Positions 1 to 8,506 of a stretch of 43,199 nucleotides of DNA are shown one piece after another; position 1 is the stretch's first letter, and every line of letters starts with the position of its first letter. Under the pieces are notes generated by a model. It searched no databases. It worked only from the letters and a program-made list of their open reading frames with translations, and was not told the origin of the DNA. The DNA is from Nakamurella sp. (GTDB lineage Bacteria; Actinomycetota; Actinomycetes; Mycobacteriales; Nakamurellaceae). Made by a program: the position numbers and the translations under genes. The stretch is taken from assembly GCA_017848755.1 (NCBI GenBank), contig JAFIHI010000087.1, positions 1 to 43,199 of the forward strand, written 5' to 3'.

Positions 1-2591
1 AGCACGTCCCGGGCCTTCGACCCGACCGACGGGCCGACGATGCCGCGGGTCTCCATCAGGTCCATGAGCCGGCCGGCCTTCGCGAAGCCGACCCGAAGCT
101 TGCGCTGCAGCATCGACGTGGACCCGAGCTGTGAGGTCACCACGAGCTCCACGGCCTGCAGCAGCAGGTCGAGGTCCGCGCCGATGTCCGGATCCACCTC
201 GTGGCCCGGCTCCGCCTTCGGCACCGTCACGCCCTCGGCGTACTCCGGCTCCGCCTGCTTCTTCGTGAACGCGACCACCGCGTGAATCTCGTCATCGGAG
301 ACATACGCACCCTGGATGCGGATCGGCTTGGAGGCCCCCATCGGAAGGTACAGCCCGTCCCCCATGCCGATCAGCTTCTCCGCGCCCGGCTGGTCCAGGA
401 TCACCCGGGAGTCGGTGAGCGACGACGTCGAGAACGCCAGCCGCGACGGCACATTCGTCTTGATCAGCCCGGTCACCACGTCCACCGAGGGCCGCTGCGT
501 GGCGAGCACCAGGTGGATGCCCGCGGCCCGGGCCTTCTGGGTGATGCGGACGATCGCGTCCTCCACGTCGCGCGGCGCCGTCATCATCAGGTCCGCGAGC
601 TCGTCGATGATGCACAGGATGTACGGGTACGGCCGCAGCACGCGCTCGGAGCCGGGCAACGGCATGATCTTCCCTGCGCGCAGCTTCCGGTTGAAGTCGT
701 CGATGTGGCGCACCTCGAACGCGCGCATGTCCTGGTAGCGCTGCTCCATCTCCTCGACGAGCCACGCCAGCGCCGCCGCGGCCTTCTTCGGCGCCGTGAT
801 GATCGGCGTGATCAGGTGCGGGATGCCCTCGTACGGCGTCAGTTCCACCATCTTCGGGTCGATCAGGATCATCCGCAGTTCGGACGGCGCCGTACGCGCC
901 AGCAGCGACACCAGCATCGAGTTAACGAAACTCGACTTGCCCGAGCCGGTCGAGCCGGCAACCAGCAGGTGCGGAGCCTTCGCCAGGTTTGCGGTGACGA
1001 ATTCGCCCTCCACGTCCTTGCCGAGCCCGATCATCAGCGGGTGCTGGTCGCGGCGCGTGTCCGGGTGCGCGAGAACATCGGCCAGGCGCACCATCTCGCG
1101 ATCCGCGTTGGGTACCTCGATGCCGACGGCCGACTTGCCTGGGATCGGCGTGAGCAGCCGCACATTGTCCGTAGCCGCGGCATAGGCGAAGTTCCGCGCC
1201 AGCGCGGTGATCTTCTCGACCTTCACCCCCGGCCCGAGTTCGAGCTCGTACCTCGTGACGGTCGGTCCGCGCATGAACCCCGTCACCGCCGCATCGACGG
1301 TGAACTGATCGAGCACCTCGGCGATGCGGCCGATCATCTCCTCGTTCGCTACCGACCGCTTCTTCGCGGGCGCGCCCGTCTTCAGCAGCGTCAGCGGCGG
1401 CAATTGGTAGCTGCCGTCCACGGCCGGATCCAGGGTCAGTTGCGTCGGCTCGGAGACATGAGGGCCCTCCGCTACGGTGGCCGGTCCGGTGACGCGCGGC
1501 CCGTTCGGCGCGAGCACTGGTTTCGGGTATGACGCTGTTCCGCCCGGTGCCGTGTCCGTGAGATCCCCGGTACTGACCTCCCCGGGGTCGACGGCGTCGG
1601 CCGCCATGGACTGGCGACGCCGGGACGGCCTGCGCAGCCGGGCGGTCGCCAGGTCGGCATCCTCCGCCAGCGCCACCTGGTTTCCCGCGCGGTAGTCGAG
1701 TCGTTCGCCATCCGCGCCATCCGCGCCCTCCGCGGCCGTATCCGGGGCGCCGGCCATGAGCCGCCAACCCTTGCGAGCCAGCGGCGGAATGTCGCGCAGC
1801 CGGGTGCCGGTGATGAGCAGCAGTCCGAAGATCCCCAGTAGGACAAGCAGCAGCACCGCCGGGAGCAGCGTCAGTCCCCAGAGCAGTGGCTGTCCGATGG
1901 CGAAGCCCACCGCGCCGCCGGCAGTCTTCCACGCCGTCATCGAGGTCCGGTCCGCGGCGGGCTCACCGGCCAGCACGGAGAGATGGAAGACACCCGTGAC
2001 CGCGAGCGTGGCGGCGACCCATCCGGCGACCCGACGGACCCGGTGCGGCCGGTCCGCAGCGGTCCGCATGAGCACGACTGCGCCGACGAGAAGCAGCACG
2101 GGCAGCACGGCGCCCGGCTTGCCGAAGCAGACCCGAACAGCGTCGTCGACGATCCGCCCGACCGGGCCGGCGGCGTGGAACCACGAGCCGATGGCGCAGA
2201 CCGCCGCCACCGCGACCAGCCCGAGCGCGAGTCCGTCCCGCCGATGTTCGATCTCGATATCCTTCCGCACTCCGGCACCGCGCCCCGCCAACCTCGCCGC
2301 ACCGCCCACACCCCGCGACGCGAGGCGCCAGACACCTGACACGCCCCGGCCCACACCGCGTCCCAGGCCGAGCACGGCCGTGGCCGCGACCCCGTGGCCC
2401 GCCGGCTTCCGTGCGCGGGGTCGGCGCGCTGGCGCGCGCCGCGAGCCGGGGCGCCCGGACCGTGTCGCCGCCCGGGTACTCGCGGGGGTCCGGCGCGTGG
2501 CGCCCGTCTTCGCGCCGGCCGATCGGGTGCGCGCCACGGTGCCACGCGTTCCGGCGCGCGGGCGCGCCGCCGTCGAGGTCTTCCCGGCCAT
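1..2591 (-). CDS. ftsK: DNA translocase FtsK, C-terminal end cut by window edge
   Basis: FtsK/SpoIIIE-type ATPase that pumps chromosomal DNA through the closing septum. Reading from ATG at 2591, a basic Ala/Arg/Pro-rich N-terminus of about 120 residues precedes four hydrophobic segments (roughly residues 125-280), a linker, and the motor domain. The motor shows Walker A GSTGSGKSSF (around 930-960 on the plus strand) and Walker B LCIIDELADLMM (around 600-625). The winged-helix gamma domain that reads KOPS sites follows, with GSTSMLQRKLRVGF and METRGIVGPSVGSKARDVL at the very edge. About 863 codons are present and probably only 10-25 are missing. The start was chosen because it is the first ATG of this frame and gives a normal FtsK N-terminus. 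The frame has no stop within the window, so several antisense frames look deceptively longer. It is monocistronic or the last gene of its strand group. Confidence 0.96.
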   Translation of the reverse strand, partial: MAGKTSTAARPRAGTRGTVARTRSAGAKTGATRRTPASTRAATRSGRPGSRRAPARRPRARKPAGHGVAATAVLGLGRGVGRGVSGVWRLASRGVGGAARLAGRGAGVRKDIEIEHRRDGLALGLVAVAAVCAIGSWFHAAGPVGRIVDDAVRVCFGKPGAVLPVLLLVGAVVLMRTAADRPHRVRRVAGWVAATLAVTGVFHLSVLAGEPAADRTSMTAWKTAGGAVGFAIGQPLLWGLTLLPAVLLLVLLGIFGLLLITGTRLRDIPPLARKGWRLMAGAPDTAAEGADGADGERLDYRAGNQVALAEDADLATARLRRPSRRRQSMAADAVDPGEVSTGDLTDTAPGGTASYPKPVLAPNGPRVTGPATVAEGPHVSEPTQLTLDPAVDGSYQLPPLTLLKTGAPAKKRSVANEEMIGRIAEVLDQFTVDAAVTGFMRGPTVTRYELELGPGVKVEKITALARNFAYAAATDNVRLLTPIPGKSAVGIEVPNADREMVRLADVLAHPDTRRDQHPLMIGLGKDVEGEFVTANLAKAPHLLVAGSTGSGKSSFVNSMLVSLLARTAPSELRMILIDPKMVELTPYEGIPHLITPIITAPKKAAAALAWLVEEMEQRYQDMRAFEVRHIDDFNRKLRAGKIMPLPGSERVLRPYPYILCIIDELADLMMTAPRDVEDAIVRITQKARAAGIHLVLATQRPSVDVVTGLIKTNVPSRLAFSTSSLTDSRVILDQPGAEKLIGMGDGLYLPMGASKPIRIQGAYVSDDEIHAVVAFTKKQAEPEYAEGVTVPKAEPGHEVDPDIGADLDLLLQAVELVVTSQLGSTSMLQRKLRVGFAKAGRLMDLMETRGIVGPSVGSKARDV

Positions 2592-2763
2592 GGCGCCCAG
2601 CTTATTCCCTCTGGTCCCATCTGCCCCAGATGCCACACCGCGCGCTCGATCGGTGCCGCAGCGCCAGACGACAAGCGCCCTGTCGCCCCCTCGCCACTTG
2701 TGTGTCTGAGGTGACGCCCCGGGGGCTGTTGCGTTTGGTAATAGCGAGTGGAGTTGCCGCGCG

Positions 2764-3135
2764 CTACGGGTAGGGACGCACCTCGGCGACGGCGGCGACC
2801 GGGATCGGCCCGTAGACGTGCGGGAACAGCTCGGCCCCGCTACTACCGGGTGCACTCCCGGGCACCGCCATCTCGTCGACCACGGGGACGTCGAGCAAGG
2901 TGGGGTCGATCGACAGCAGCACCGCCGGCTCCGCTACATCCGCGTAGAAAGCATCGAAGACGCCCGCCAGCTGGCCGCGGCGCGAGCAGTGGATGAAGCC
3001 CTCGTCCGCCAGGGTCCGGCCGCGCGTCGAGATCCGGTACTCGCCCCGCGCCTTCGCCGACTCCCAGTCGCTCTTCAGGGCGATGTGGTAGATCGGCTCG
3101 GCCGCGAACGGCGGACCCGCCGTCATCCCCGTCAT
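2764..3135 (-). CDS. DUF952 family protein
   Basis: Small protein of about 123 residues resembling the DUF952 family, whose function is not established. Recognisable stretches are EPIYHIALKSDWESAK, DEGFIHCSRRGQLAGV, a central VLLSIDPTLLDVPVV and the C-terminal LFPHVYGPIPVAAV. It lies 23 bp downstream of the RNase J gene on the same strand, so it is probably read through from it. The start is uncertain: ATG at 3135 (MTGMTAG) and ATG at 3126 (MTAGPPF) are both possible and neither has a good Shine-Dalgarno sequence. A much longer in-frame extension runs back under the RNase J gene but is Arg/Gly-rich nonsense typical of an antisense-like shadow frame. Family call moderately sure, start unsure. 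Confidence 0.8.
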   Translation of the reverse strand: MTGMTAGPPFAAEPIYHIALKSDWESAKARGEYRISTRGRTLADEGFIHCSRRGQLAGVFDAFYADVAEPAVLLSIDPTLLDVPVVDEMAVPGSAPGSSGAELFPHVYGPIPVAAVAEVRPYP

Positions 3136-3158
3136 ATCCGTGAACCCAGCGATAACAG

Positions 3159-4883
3159 TTACACCGCAAGCACTGTGGGGACGATCATGGGGCGGCGGCG
3201 GTAGGTGTTCGACACCCAGCGGCCGACGACCCGGCGGACCGCCTGCGCCACCCGGTGGGTGTCGGTGATGCCGTCGGCCTCGCTCGATGCGAGCTCTGCC
3301 TCGACGAGGGGTATCACGCCGTCGAGGGCGGCCGGGTCGTCCGAGAAACCGCGGCCGGAGATCGTCGGCGCCGCGACCGCCCGGCCGGTGGACGCGTCGA
3401 TCACCACGGTGATCGCGATGAACCCGTCCTCGCCGAGCACTAGCCGGTCGGACAAAGTGGTCTCCCCCACGTCGCCCACGGCGTTGCCGTCGACGTACAC
3501 CATGCCGACGTCCACATGCCCGACGATGCGGGCGCGCCGGTCGTACAAATCGACCACCGTGCCGTTGGGAGCCAACACCACACGATCCGCGGGCACTCCG
3601 GTGGCCTGGGCCAGCTTCGCCTGGGCGCGCAGGTGCCGCCATTCGCCGTGCAGCGGCAGCACGTTACGCGGCTGCACGGCATTGTACATGAACAGCAGCT
3701 CCCCGGCCGAGGCGTGGCCGGACACGTGCACCTTCGCGACGCCCTGGTGGATGACGGTGACGCCGAGCGCGGCGAGCTCGTTGATCACGGCGAAGACGCT
3801 GGTCTCGTTACCCGGGATCATCGACGACGCGAGGATCACCGTGTCCCCCTCGGACAATGCGACCTGCCGGTGATCGCCGCGCGACATGCGGGACAGCGCG
3901 GAAAGCGGCTCCCCTTGCGACCCGGTGGAGATCAGCATGACCTGGTGATCCGGCAGGTCCAGCACCTGGTCGAGCCCCAGCACCAGCCCGTCCGGCACCA
4001 TCAGCAGCCCGAGCTCGTGCGCGATCTGCATGTTCCGGACCATCGAGCGCCCGACGAACGCGACCTTCCGCCCATGACGGTGTGCCGAGTCGAGCATCTG
4101 CTGGACGCGATGCACATGGGAGGCGAACGACGCGACGATCACCCGCTGGCGGGCCGAGCGGATGTAGGTGTCGAGCACCGGCCCGATCTCGCTCTCGGAG
4201 GCGACGAACCCCGGGACCTCGGCATTCGTGGAATCGACGCAGAACAGGTCGACCCCCTCGCGGCCGAGCCGGGCGAACCCACCGAGGTCGGTGATCCGGC
4301 CGTCCAGCGGCAGTTGGTCGAGCTTGATATCGCCGGTGTGCAACACCGTTCCGGCCGCGGTGGTGATCGCGACGGCCACCGCGTCGGGGATGGAGTGGTT
4401 CGCGGCGAAGAACTCGAGCTGGAAGCCGCCGACGGTGTGCCGCTGCCCCTCGGCGATCTCGCGCAGCACGGGCTTGATCTTGTGCTCGCGGCACTTGGCC
4501 TCGATCAGGGCGAGCGAGAAGCGAGCACCGTACACGGGGATGTCCTGGCGCAGCCGCAGCAGGAACGGCACGGCGCCGATGTGGTCCTCGTGGCCGTGGG
4601 TGATGACGAGCGCGTCGATGTCGTCGATGCGGTCTTCGACGAGCCGGAGGTCGGGCAGGATCAGGTCGACGCCGGGCTGCGCGTCCTCCGGGAACAGCAC
4701 GCCGCAATCGACGACGAGGAGCCTGCCGCGGAACTCGTAGACCGTCATATTGCGGCCGATCTCGCCGATCCCGCCGAGCGCGACCATGCGAAGCGTGCCG
4801 TCCGAAAGACGCGGCGGCAGGCCGCCACGAACGGAATCCCGGCCGGGCCCGGCGGTGGCCGGGCTCCTATCGCCGGCGGTCAT
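3159..4883 (-). CDS. rnj: Ribonuclease J (metallo-beta-lactamase/beta-CASP RNase)
   Basis: Ribonuclease J, a zinc-dependent 5'-3' exo- and endoribonuclease for mRNA turnover and rRNA processing; 574 residues, close to the mycobacterial homologue (Rv2752c in M. tuberculosis). The metallo-beta-lactamase core begins at about residue 30 (MVALGGIGEIGRN) with the metal-binding motif ITHGHEDHIGAVPF near residue 95. The beta-CASP insertion follows (SFASHVHRVQQMLD), then ISTGSQGEPLSALSRM, VHVSGHASAGEL and LPLHGEWRHL, and a C-terminal dimerisation domain. A Pro/Gly-rich N-terminal extension of about 28 residues precedes the core. The ATG overlaps the dapA stop as ATGA, so the two are translationally coupled, the same pairing as in mycobacteria. 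Confidence 0.96.
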   Translation of the reverse strand: MTAGDRSPATAGPGRDSVRGGLPPRLSDGTLRMVALGGIGEIGRNMTVYEFRGRLLVVDCGVLFPEDAQPGVDLILPDLRLVEDRIDDIDALVITHGHEDHIGAVPFLLRLRQDIPVYGARFSLALIEAKCREHKIKPVLREIAEGQRHTVGGFQLEFFAANHSIPDAVAVAITTAAGTVLHTGDIKLDQLPLDGRITDLGGFARLGREGVDLFCVDSTNAEVPGFVASESEIGPVLDTYIRSARQRVIVASFASHVHRVQQMLDSAHRHGRKVAFVGRSMVRNMQIAHELGLLMVPDGLVLGLDQVLDLPDHQVMLISTGSQGEPLSALSRMSRGDHRQVALSEGDTVILASSMIPGNETSVFAVINELAALGVTVIHQGVAKVHVSGHASAGELLFMYNAVQPRNVLPLHGEWRHLRAQAKLAQATGVPADRVVLAPNGTVVDLYDRRARIVGHVDVGMVYVDGNAVGDVGETTLSDRLVLGEDGFIAITVVIDASTGRAVAAPTISGRGFSDDPAALDGVIPLVEAELASSEADGITDTHRVAQAVRRVVGRWVSNTYRRRPMIVPTVLAV

Positions 4884-5902
4884 CGGGCCGCGCCGGTGAT
4901 GGTCGCGGCAGCGTCTCCGGCGGCGTCCCCCGCCGTGTCCCTGGCGAGGTCCGCGCGCGCGCCGGCCGAGGCGAGGATCTCCGCGAGTGGGGCGAGCTCC
5001 GCGAGGTCCGACTCGATGCGCGAGATCTGTTCCGCGGTCGCCGGGATCTGCGGCAACCGCGGCTGGCCGACCGGGAATCCGGCCAACGCCAGTGCCGCCT
5101 TGGCGAAAACCAGACCGGCGCCGCCGCCGGTGCGCGACATGGCCCGATGCGCCGGCATAAGGGCCAGGTGGATGGCGCGTGCGGTGAGGTAGTCTCCGGC
5201 GAGTGCCGCATCGACCATGGCGCGCAGGTACGGGCCGACCACATGCGAGATGATGCTCACCACGCCGACGGCCCCGACCGACATCCAGGGCAGGGTCAGC
5301 GGATCGTCACCGGAGTAGTACGCGAGATCCGTCGCCGCGAGCACGCGGGAACCGGCGTACAGGTCGCCCTTGGCGTCCTTGACGGCCGTGATCCGCGGAT
5401 GGTGCGCCAGCTCGATGAGCGTGTTCGGCTCGATCTGCACGACCGCGCGCGGCGGGATGTCGTACAACATCACGGGAAGTGAGCTGGCATCCGCCACGGC
5501 CCGGAAGTGCGCGAGCAGGCCAGCCTGCTGCGGGCGCGAATAGTAGGGGCTGACGATGAGCGCGCCGTGTGCGCCTGCGGCAGCGGCCTGGCGGGCCAGG
5601 TGGATCGAGTGCGCCGTGTCGTACGTTCCGACGCCGGTGATCACCGTGGCGCGTTCGCCGACTGCCTGCACCGCCTGGCGCACGATCGCGGCCTTCTCCG
5701 CGTCGGTGGTGGTGGGCGACTCGCCGGTGGTGCCGTTGACCAAGATGCCGTCGCTGCCCTGATCGACCAGACGCTCGGCCAGCGCCCCGACCTTCTCGAC
5801 GTCCAGTTGCCCATTGGAGTCGAACGGTGTCACCATCGCGGTCAGCACGGTGCCGAAGGGGCGGCCCGGGCGACCTGCCGGACCAGCCACGAGTTCCGTC
5901 AT
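4880..5902 (-). CDS. dapA: 4-hydroxy-tetrahydrodipicolinate synthase
   Basis: DapA condenses pyruvate with aspartate semialdehyde, the first committed step to diaminopimelate and lysine. The TIM-barrel sequence shows FGTVLTAMVTPFDSNGQLD, the substrate loop NGTTGESPTTT, the tyrosine motif VMLYDIPPRAVV and the Schiff-base lysine in ITAVKDAKGDL. The start at 5902 gives 340 residues (about 300 is usual). The excess is at the C-terminus, which ends in an Ala/Asp-rich tail (LARDTAGDAAGDAAA). An upstream in-frame ATG at 5953 would add an Arg-rich stretch and looks wrong. The gene overlaps rnj by 4 bp. dapB lies in the same window, so two steps of the pathway flank the accessory genes at 6-10 kb. Confidence 0.95.
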   Translation of the reverse strand: MTELVAGPAGRPGRPFGTVLTAMVTPFDSNGQLDVEKVGALAERLVDQGSDGILVNGTTGESPTTTDAEKAAIVRQAVQAVGERATVITGVGTYDTAHSIHLARQAAAAGAHGALIVSPYYSRPQQAGLLAHFRAVADASSLPVMLYDIPPRAVVQIEPNTLIELAHHPRITAVKDAKGDLYAGSRVLAATDLAYYSGDDPLTLPWMSVGAVGVVSIISHVVGPYLRAMVDAALAGDYLTARAIHLALMPAHRAMSRTGGGAGLVFAKAALALAGFPVGQPRLPQIPATAEQISRIESDLAELAPLAEILASAGARADLARDTAGDAAGDAAATITGAAR

Positions 5903-6032
5903 CTCGATCCGCCCAGCCTTCCGTCGGCGCACCCTCGCCATGGCCCTCGCCATGTCAGAGGGAAACCATGTTGTAGTCCAACGCTACCGGTGCCGGGGCG
6001 TGCCGGATTCCGTGGCATCGCACCAGGTTGCG

Positions 6033-6064
6033 TGACGCCATCAATGGCGTCATAATGACGTCAT
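6033..6064. promoter_or_regulatory. Double palindrome, likely operator of the RHH protein
   Basis: TGACGCCAT-CA-ATGGCGTCA (6033-6052) is a perfect 9-bp inverted repeat, followed at once by the 10-bp palindrome ATGACGTCAT (6055-6064), which overlaps the ATG at 6063. Together they present four TGACG half-sites in alternating orientation. The next gene encodes a protein with a ribbon-helix-helix-like C-terminus, a fold that usually binds arrays of short inverted half-sites, so autoregulation is the obvious inference. A bound protein would cover the start codon. No Shine-Dalgarno sequence precedes the start. Confidence 0.6.
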
Positions 6065-6614
6065 GGATTTGACACCATACCTTCAGCGCTTACGTGACGA
6101 CCTCCTTGCTGCGGCGTCACTCGGGGACGAGCAGACCCGGCGGGCGGCGGCTTTGCTCTCGACCGCACTGGAGCCGGCCGCGCGGCTCGCCATGATGTCC
6201 GCACTGTCCGACCTCGCCGCCGAGGTGACCGGCGCGCTTCAGGACACCACCGTGGATATCCGGCTGGACGGAGCCCAATTGCGGGTGTCCGTAGACCGTC
6301 ACGACGCACCGGACGACGCCGCCGACTGGGCAGCGCACAGCACCGCTGCCGGGCAGGGCGACCATGCGGGTGAGGACGAGACCGATTTCGGCGGCGAGGA
6401 TCTGGGCCGGGCGGTTCGTGATGCGAGCGAGGAACTCTCCCGCACCACGCTTCGGCTGGTGCAGAACCTCAAAGCACAGGCCGAACGCGCGGCGAATGCA
6501 CAGGGCGTCTCGCTCAATACGTACATTCAGCGGGCTGTATCCGACGCGGTCCGTTCTGCCGGCGGTCGCCGCGGTCGCGGGCCGCACACCGTTTCCGGAT
6601 TCGTCCAGGGCTGA
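6063..6614 (+). CDS. HicB-like ribbon-helix-helix protein
   Basis: Protein of 183 residues. The C-terminal part (about residues 140-172) reads LKAQAERAANAQGVSLNTYI followed by QRAVSDAVRSA, the typical pattern of the HicB/Arc-type ribbon-helix-helix segment used for DNA binding and dimerisation. The N-terminal half (LTPYLQRLRDDLLAAASLGD, then a DIRLDGAQLRVSV strand pair) is helical then beta, and the middle is acidic (about residues 95-125). No hicA toxin is next to it, so a toxin-antitoxin role is not supported; the partner is the DUF4097 gene 8 bp downstream. The start overlaps a strong palindrome. No Shine-Dalgarno sequence is visible, so initiation could be leaderless. Function inferred only as a DNA-binding regulator. 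Confidence 0.75.
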   Translation: MDLTPYLQRLRDDLLAAASLGDEQTRRAAALLSTALEPAARLAMMSALSDLAAEVTGALQDTTVDIRLDGAQLRVSVDRHDAPDDAADWAAHSTAAGQGDHAGEDETDFGGEDLGRAVRDASEELSRTTLRLVQNLKAQAERAANAQGVSLNTYIQRAVSDAVRSAGGRRGRGPHTVSGFVQG

Positions 6615-6622
6615 GCGCCGTC

Positions 6623-7543
6623 ATGCACACGTTCGAAACCCCCGGTCCGCTGACGATCGAGATCCACAACCAGGCCGGTGAGATCCGTCTGGAGCTGGCC
6701 GACACGACGACCACCACGGTTGAGTTCTCCGTGGCCGGGGACCCGCCCGTGCCGTGGCTGCAGGAACTGTGGGGCAGCTTCGGCGGACCCGGACGGGCTC
6801 CGTTCGATGCGCAGGCGATCGACCGGGCGATCGCCGATTTCAGCCCGGCAGCCGACGGTGGTGGACGCGGCGGCAGGCTCTTCGTCGACACGCGCCCGGC
6901 GGTGTCCGGCTGGCGCAGGCGGATCGATGTTCGCATCATCGCACCACGTTTGTCCGAGGCGCGGCTGCACGGGCAGGCGACCGACGTACGCATCGTCGGC
7001 GCCGTCGGCCCGCTCACGGTGCACACCGCGTCGGGCGACGTGACCGCCGACGAGTGCTCGGCCGACGCCCGATTGACCATGGCGTCCGGTGACGTCGTTC
7101 TGGGGTCGGTCGCCGGAAATGCGTCGCTGCGATCGGTATCGGGGGACGTGCGGATCGGCGCGGTCTCCGGGCGCGCCGAGGTGCAGAGCACGTCCGGAGA
7201 CGTGCGGATCGGGTCGGTCGGCGGCGATGCCACCGTGCGGACGGTTTCGGGCGACGTCACGATCGCCGAGGCACGCCGCGGAGCGGTACGCATCGCCACC
7301 GTGTCCGGCGGCGTCGACATCGGGTTGCGGGAGGGCGCCCTGGCGTCCGTGGGGCTGAGCAGCATGAGCGGCCGTATCCACAGCGATCTAGCGGTCGAAA
7401 CGGATCGGCCGGCCGCGCCGGACTCGAACGAACCCGGCGCGGCGCAGCGACGCACCGATGTCGATATCCGGGTGAAGACGGTGTCCGGCGACATCCGGCT
7501 ACGGCGGGGCAGTCACGCCGGTGGCGCGCGGTCCGCACCCTAG
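6623..7543 (+). CDS. DUF4097 beta-strand-repeat protein
   Basis: Protein of 306 residues of the DUF4097 type (beta-helix-like repeats; function unknown, sometimes called putative adhesin). From about residue 130 a unit of 15-20 residues recurs with the core xxSGDV: HTASGDVTADE, TMASGDVVLGS, RSVSGDVRIGA, QSTSGDVRIGS, RTVSGDVTIAE, ATVSGGVDIGL and the last KTVSGDIRLRR. No signal peptide or membrane segment is seen, so it is probably cytoplasmic or peripheral. It follows the RHH gene by 8 bp and is likely co-transcribed. It ends 6 bp from the convergent DUF2249 gene, leaving no room for a separate terminator. Confidence 0.85.
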   Translation: MHTFETPGPLTIEIHNQAGEIRLELADTTTTTVEFSVAGDPPVPWLQELWGSFGGPGRAPFDAQAIDRAIADFSPAADGGGRGGRLFVDTRPAVSGWRRRIDVRIIAPRLSEARLHGQATDVRIVGAVGPLTVHTASGDVTADECSADARLTMASGDVVLGSVAGNASLRSVSGDVRIGAVSGRAEVQSTSGDVRIGSVGGDATVRTVSGDVTIAEARRGAVRIATVSGGVDIGLREGALASVGLSSMSGRIHSDLAVETDRPAAPDSNEPGAAQRRTDVDIRVKTVSGDIRLRRGSHAGGARSAP

Positions 7544-7549
7544 CGCGGT

Positions 7550-7795
7550 CTACGCGGCCGGTCGCCCGATGCGGACTTTCCACACCTCGGGGCCTTGTTC
7601 CAGGTACTCCCAGGTGTAAGCGCCGGTGTGTTCCGCCTCGAACTGGTAATAGAGCGGCTTTGGGTCATGGTCGTTGATGAGGATGAACCCCTGACCCGGG
7701 ACCAGGGCCCCGTAGTTCTCGAAGATCATGGTGTGCCGCCGGGCCGGAGGCTCCGCCCGGACGTCCAGCGGGTAATCGGCTGCGTCGGTGCTCAC
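7550..7795 (-). CDS. DUF2249 domain protein
   Basis: Protein of 81 residues matching the DUF2249 pattern almost end to end: YPLDVRAEPPARRHTMIFEN, then LVPGQGFILINDHDPKPLYY, and the C-terminal YLEQGPEVWKVRIGR. DUF2249 proteins are small, of unproven function, and often sit near iron-sulfur, haem or nitric-oxide-related genes. Here the gene is the third of a minus-strand trio led by a MIP18/SufT-like protein, 22 bp after the small gene upstream, which supports a role around metal centres. That role is inference from context only. Confidence 0.88.
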   Translation of the reverse strand: MSTDAADYPLDVRAEPPARRHTMIFENYGALVPGQGFILINDHDPKPLYYQFEAEHTGAYTWEYLEQGPEVWKVRIGRPAA

Positions 7796-7817
7796 TCGTG
7801 TTCCTTTCTGGGGAGGA

Positions 7818-8111
7818 TCAGTCGCCGGTTGCCGACTCGCGGCCCTGCGGGAGTTTCGCCAGGTAATGCATCGTGCCGTTGATCCGCTCGGCCTGGCGGG
7901 GACAGTCCTTCAGCACCCACCACGCTTTGGCGGCGACACGGGAAGCCTGGTCGGGCTCCCCCGCCGCGCCGAGCGCGCGCACGGCCTTGACCAACAGGTC
8001 GGTGAGGCCGGCGATTGTCGCCGCGTCCGGCGCCTGCGTCGCTGCGTGCGCGCGATCGGCAGTCCTGCCTTCGGGTGAATCGGTTTCTGTCATGGGCTGC
8101 GTGGACGTCAC
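7818..8111 (-). CDS. Unrecognised small helical protein
   Basis: I do not recognise this protein. From the GTG at 8111 it has 97 residues: a polar, low-complexity N-terminus (about 40 residues) and an Ala-rich helical part containing LVKAVRALGAAGEPDQASRV, AAKAWWVLKDCPRQAERING and TMHYLAKLPQ. One Cys is present (KDCPR). The GTG start overlaps the stop of the upstream SufT-like gene as GTGA, which argues for coupled translation; an in-frame ATG at 8093 would shorten it by six residues. It lies between a SufT-like gene and a DUF2249 gene, so it may serve the same metal-related process. Confidence 0.75.
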   Translation of the reverse strand: MTSTQPMTETDSPEGRTADRAHAATQAPDAATIAGLTDLLVKAVRALGAAGEPDQASRVAAKAWWVLKDCPRQAERINGTMHYLAKLPQGRESATGD

Positions 8112-8506
8112 CGCATCCAGCCCAACTCGATCTTGGCCTGATCGCTCATCAGCTCCGGGCCCCAGGGCGGATCCCAGACGATGTCGACCTTGATGGTGGC
8201 CACCCCCGGCAGACCCCAGAGGGCGCGGTGGATGCTGTCCTCGATGTATCCGGCCAGCGGGCACCCGGGCGTGGTGAGCGTCATCGTGATCAGGACCTCG
8301 CCGTCCACCACACGAATCCCGAAGACCAGACCGAGATCGACGATGTTGACACCGATCTCGGGGTCGATCACCTGGTACAGAAGATCCGCGACCGTTGCCC
8401 GCGTGACCTGACCCCCCAGCAGTCCGAGGGCGTCACCCGCCGTGGCGGTCGCCTCTTCGACCGGGGAGGCGGGCTCCTCGATCGTCGGCGTAATGATCGT
8501 GCGCAT
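8108..8506 (-). CDS. MIP18/SufT-like iron-sulfur assembly factor
   Basis: Protein of 132 residues of the MIP18 (DUF59, PaaD-like) family, whose members help mature iron-sulfur proteins. The family core is clear: TVADLLYQVIDPEIGVNIVD, LGLVFGIRV, and LTTPGCPLAGYIEDSI with the conserved Cys. It ends with IVWDPPWGPELMSDQAKIEL. The start at 8506 has GGAG two bases upstream of the ATG, which is tight; an upstream in-frame ATG at about 8560 is less likely. It heads a three-gene set with 4-bp overlap to the next gene. No suf operon is nearby in the window. Confidence 0.9.
   Translation of the reverse strand: MRTIITPTIEEPASPVEEATATAGDALGLLGGQVTRATVADLLYQVIDPEIGVNIVDLGLVFGIRVVDGEVLITMTLTTPGCPLAGYIEDSIHRALWGLPGVATIKVDIVWDPPWGPELMSDQAKIELGWMR

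Noticed and set aside
201..1532. Long plus-strand open frame of 443 codons
   Set aside because: Antisense to the FtsK motor domain; Arg/His-rich composition and no family motifs.
922..1932. Minus-strand open frame of 336 codons in the ftsK region
   Set aside because: Out of frame with the Walker A and gamma-domain sequence; the true ftsK frame is open through the whole region.
2764..3642. 292-codon version of the DUF952 gene
   Set aside because: The first 160 codons lie over the RNase J gene and are low-complexity; only the last 120 or so match the family.
3516..5192. 558-codon plus-strand frame
   Set aside because: Antisense to rnj and dapA, which both have clear catalytic motifs.
6063..6614. 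HicAB toxin-antitoxin system
   Set aside because: Only the HicB-like part is present; no small HicA-type protein lies next to it.
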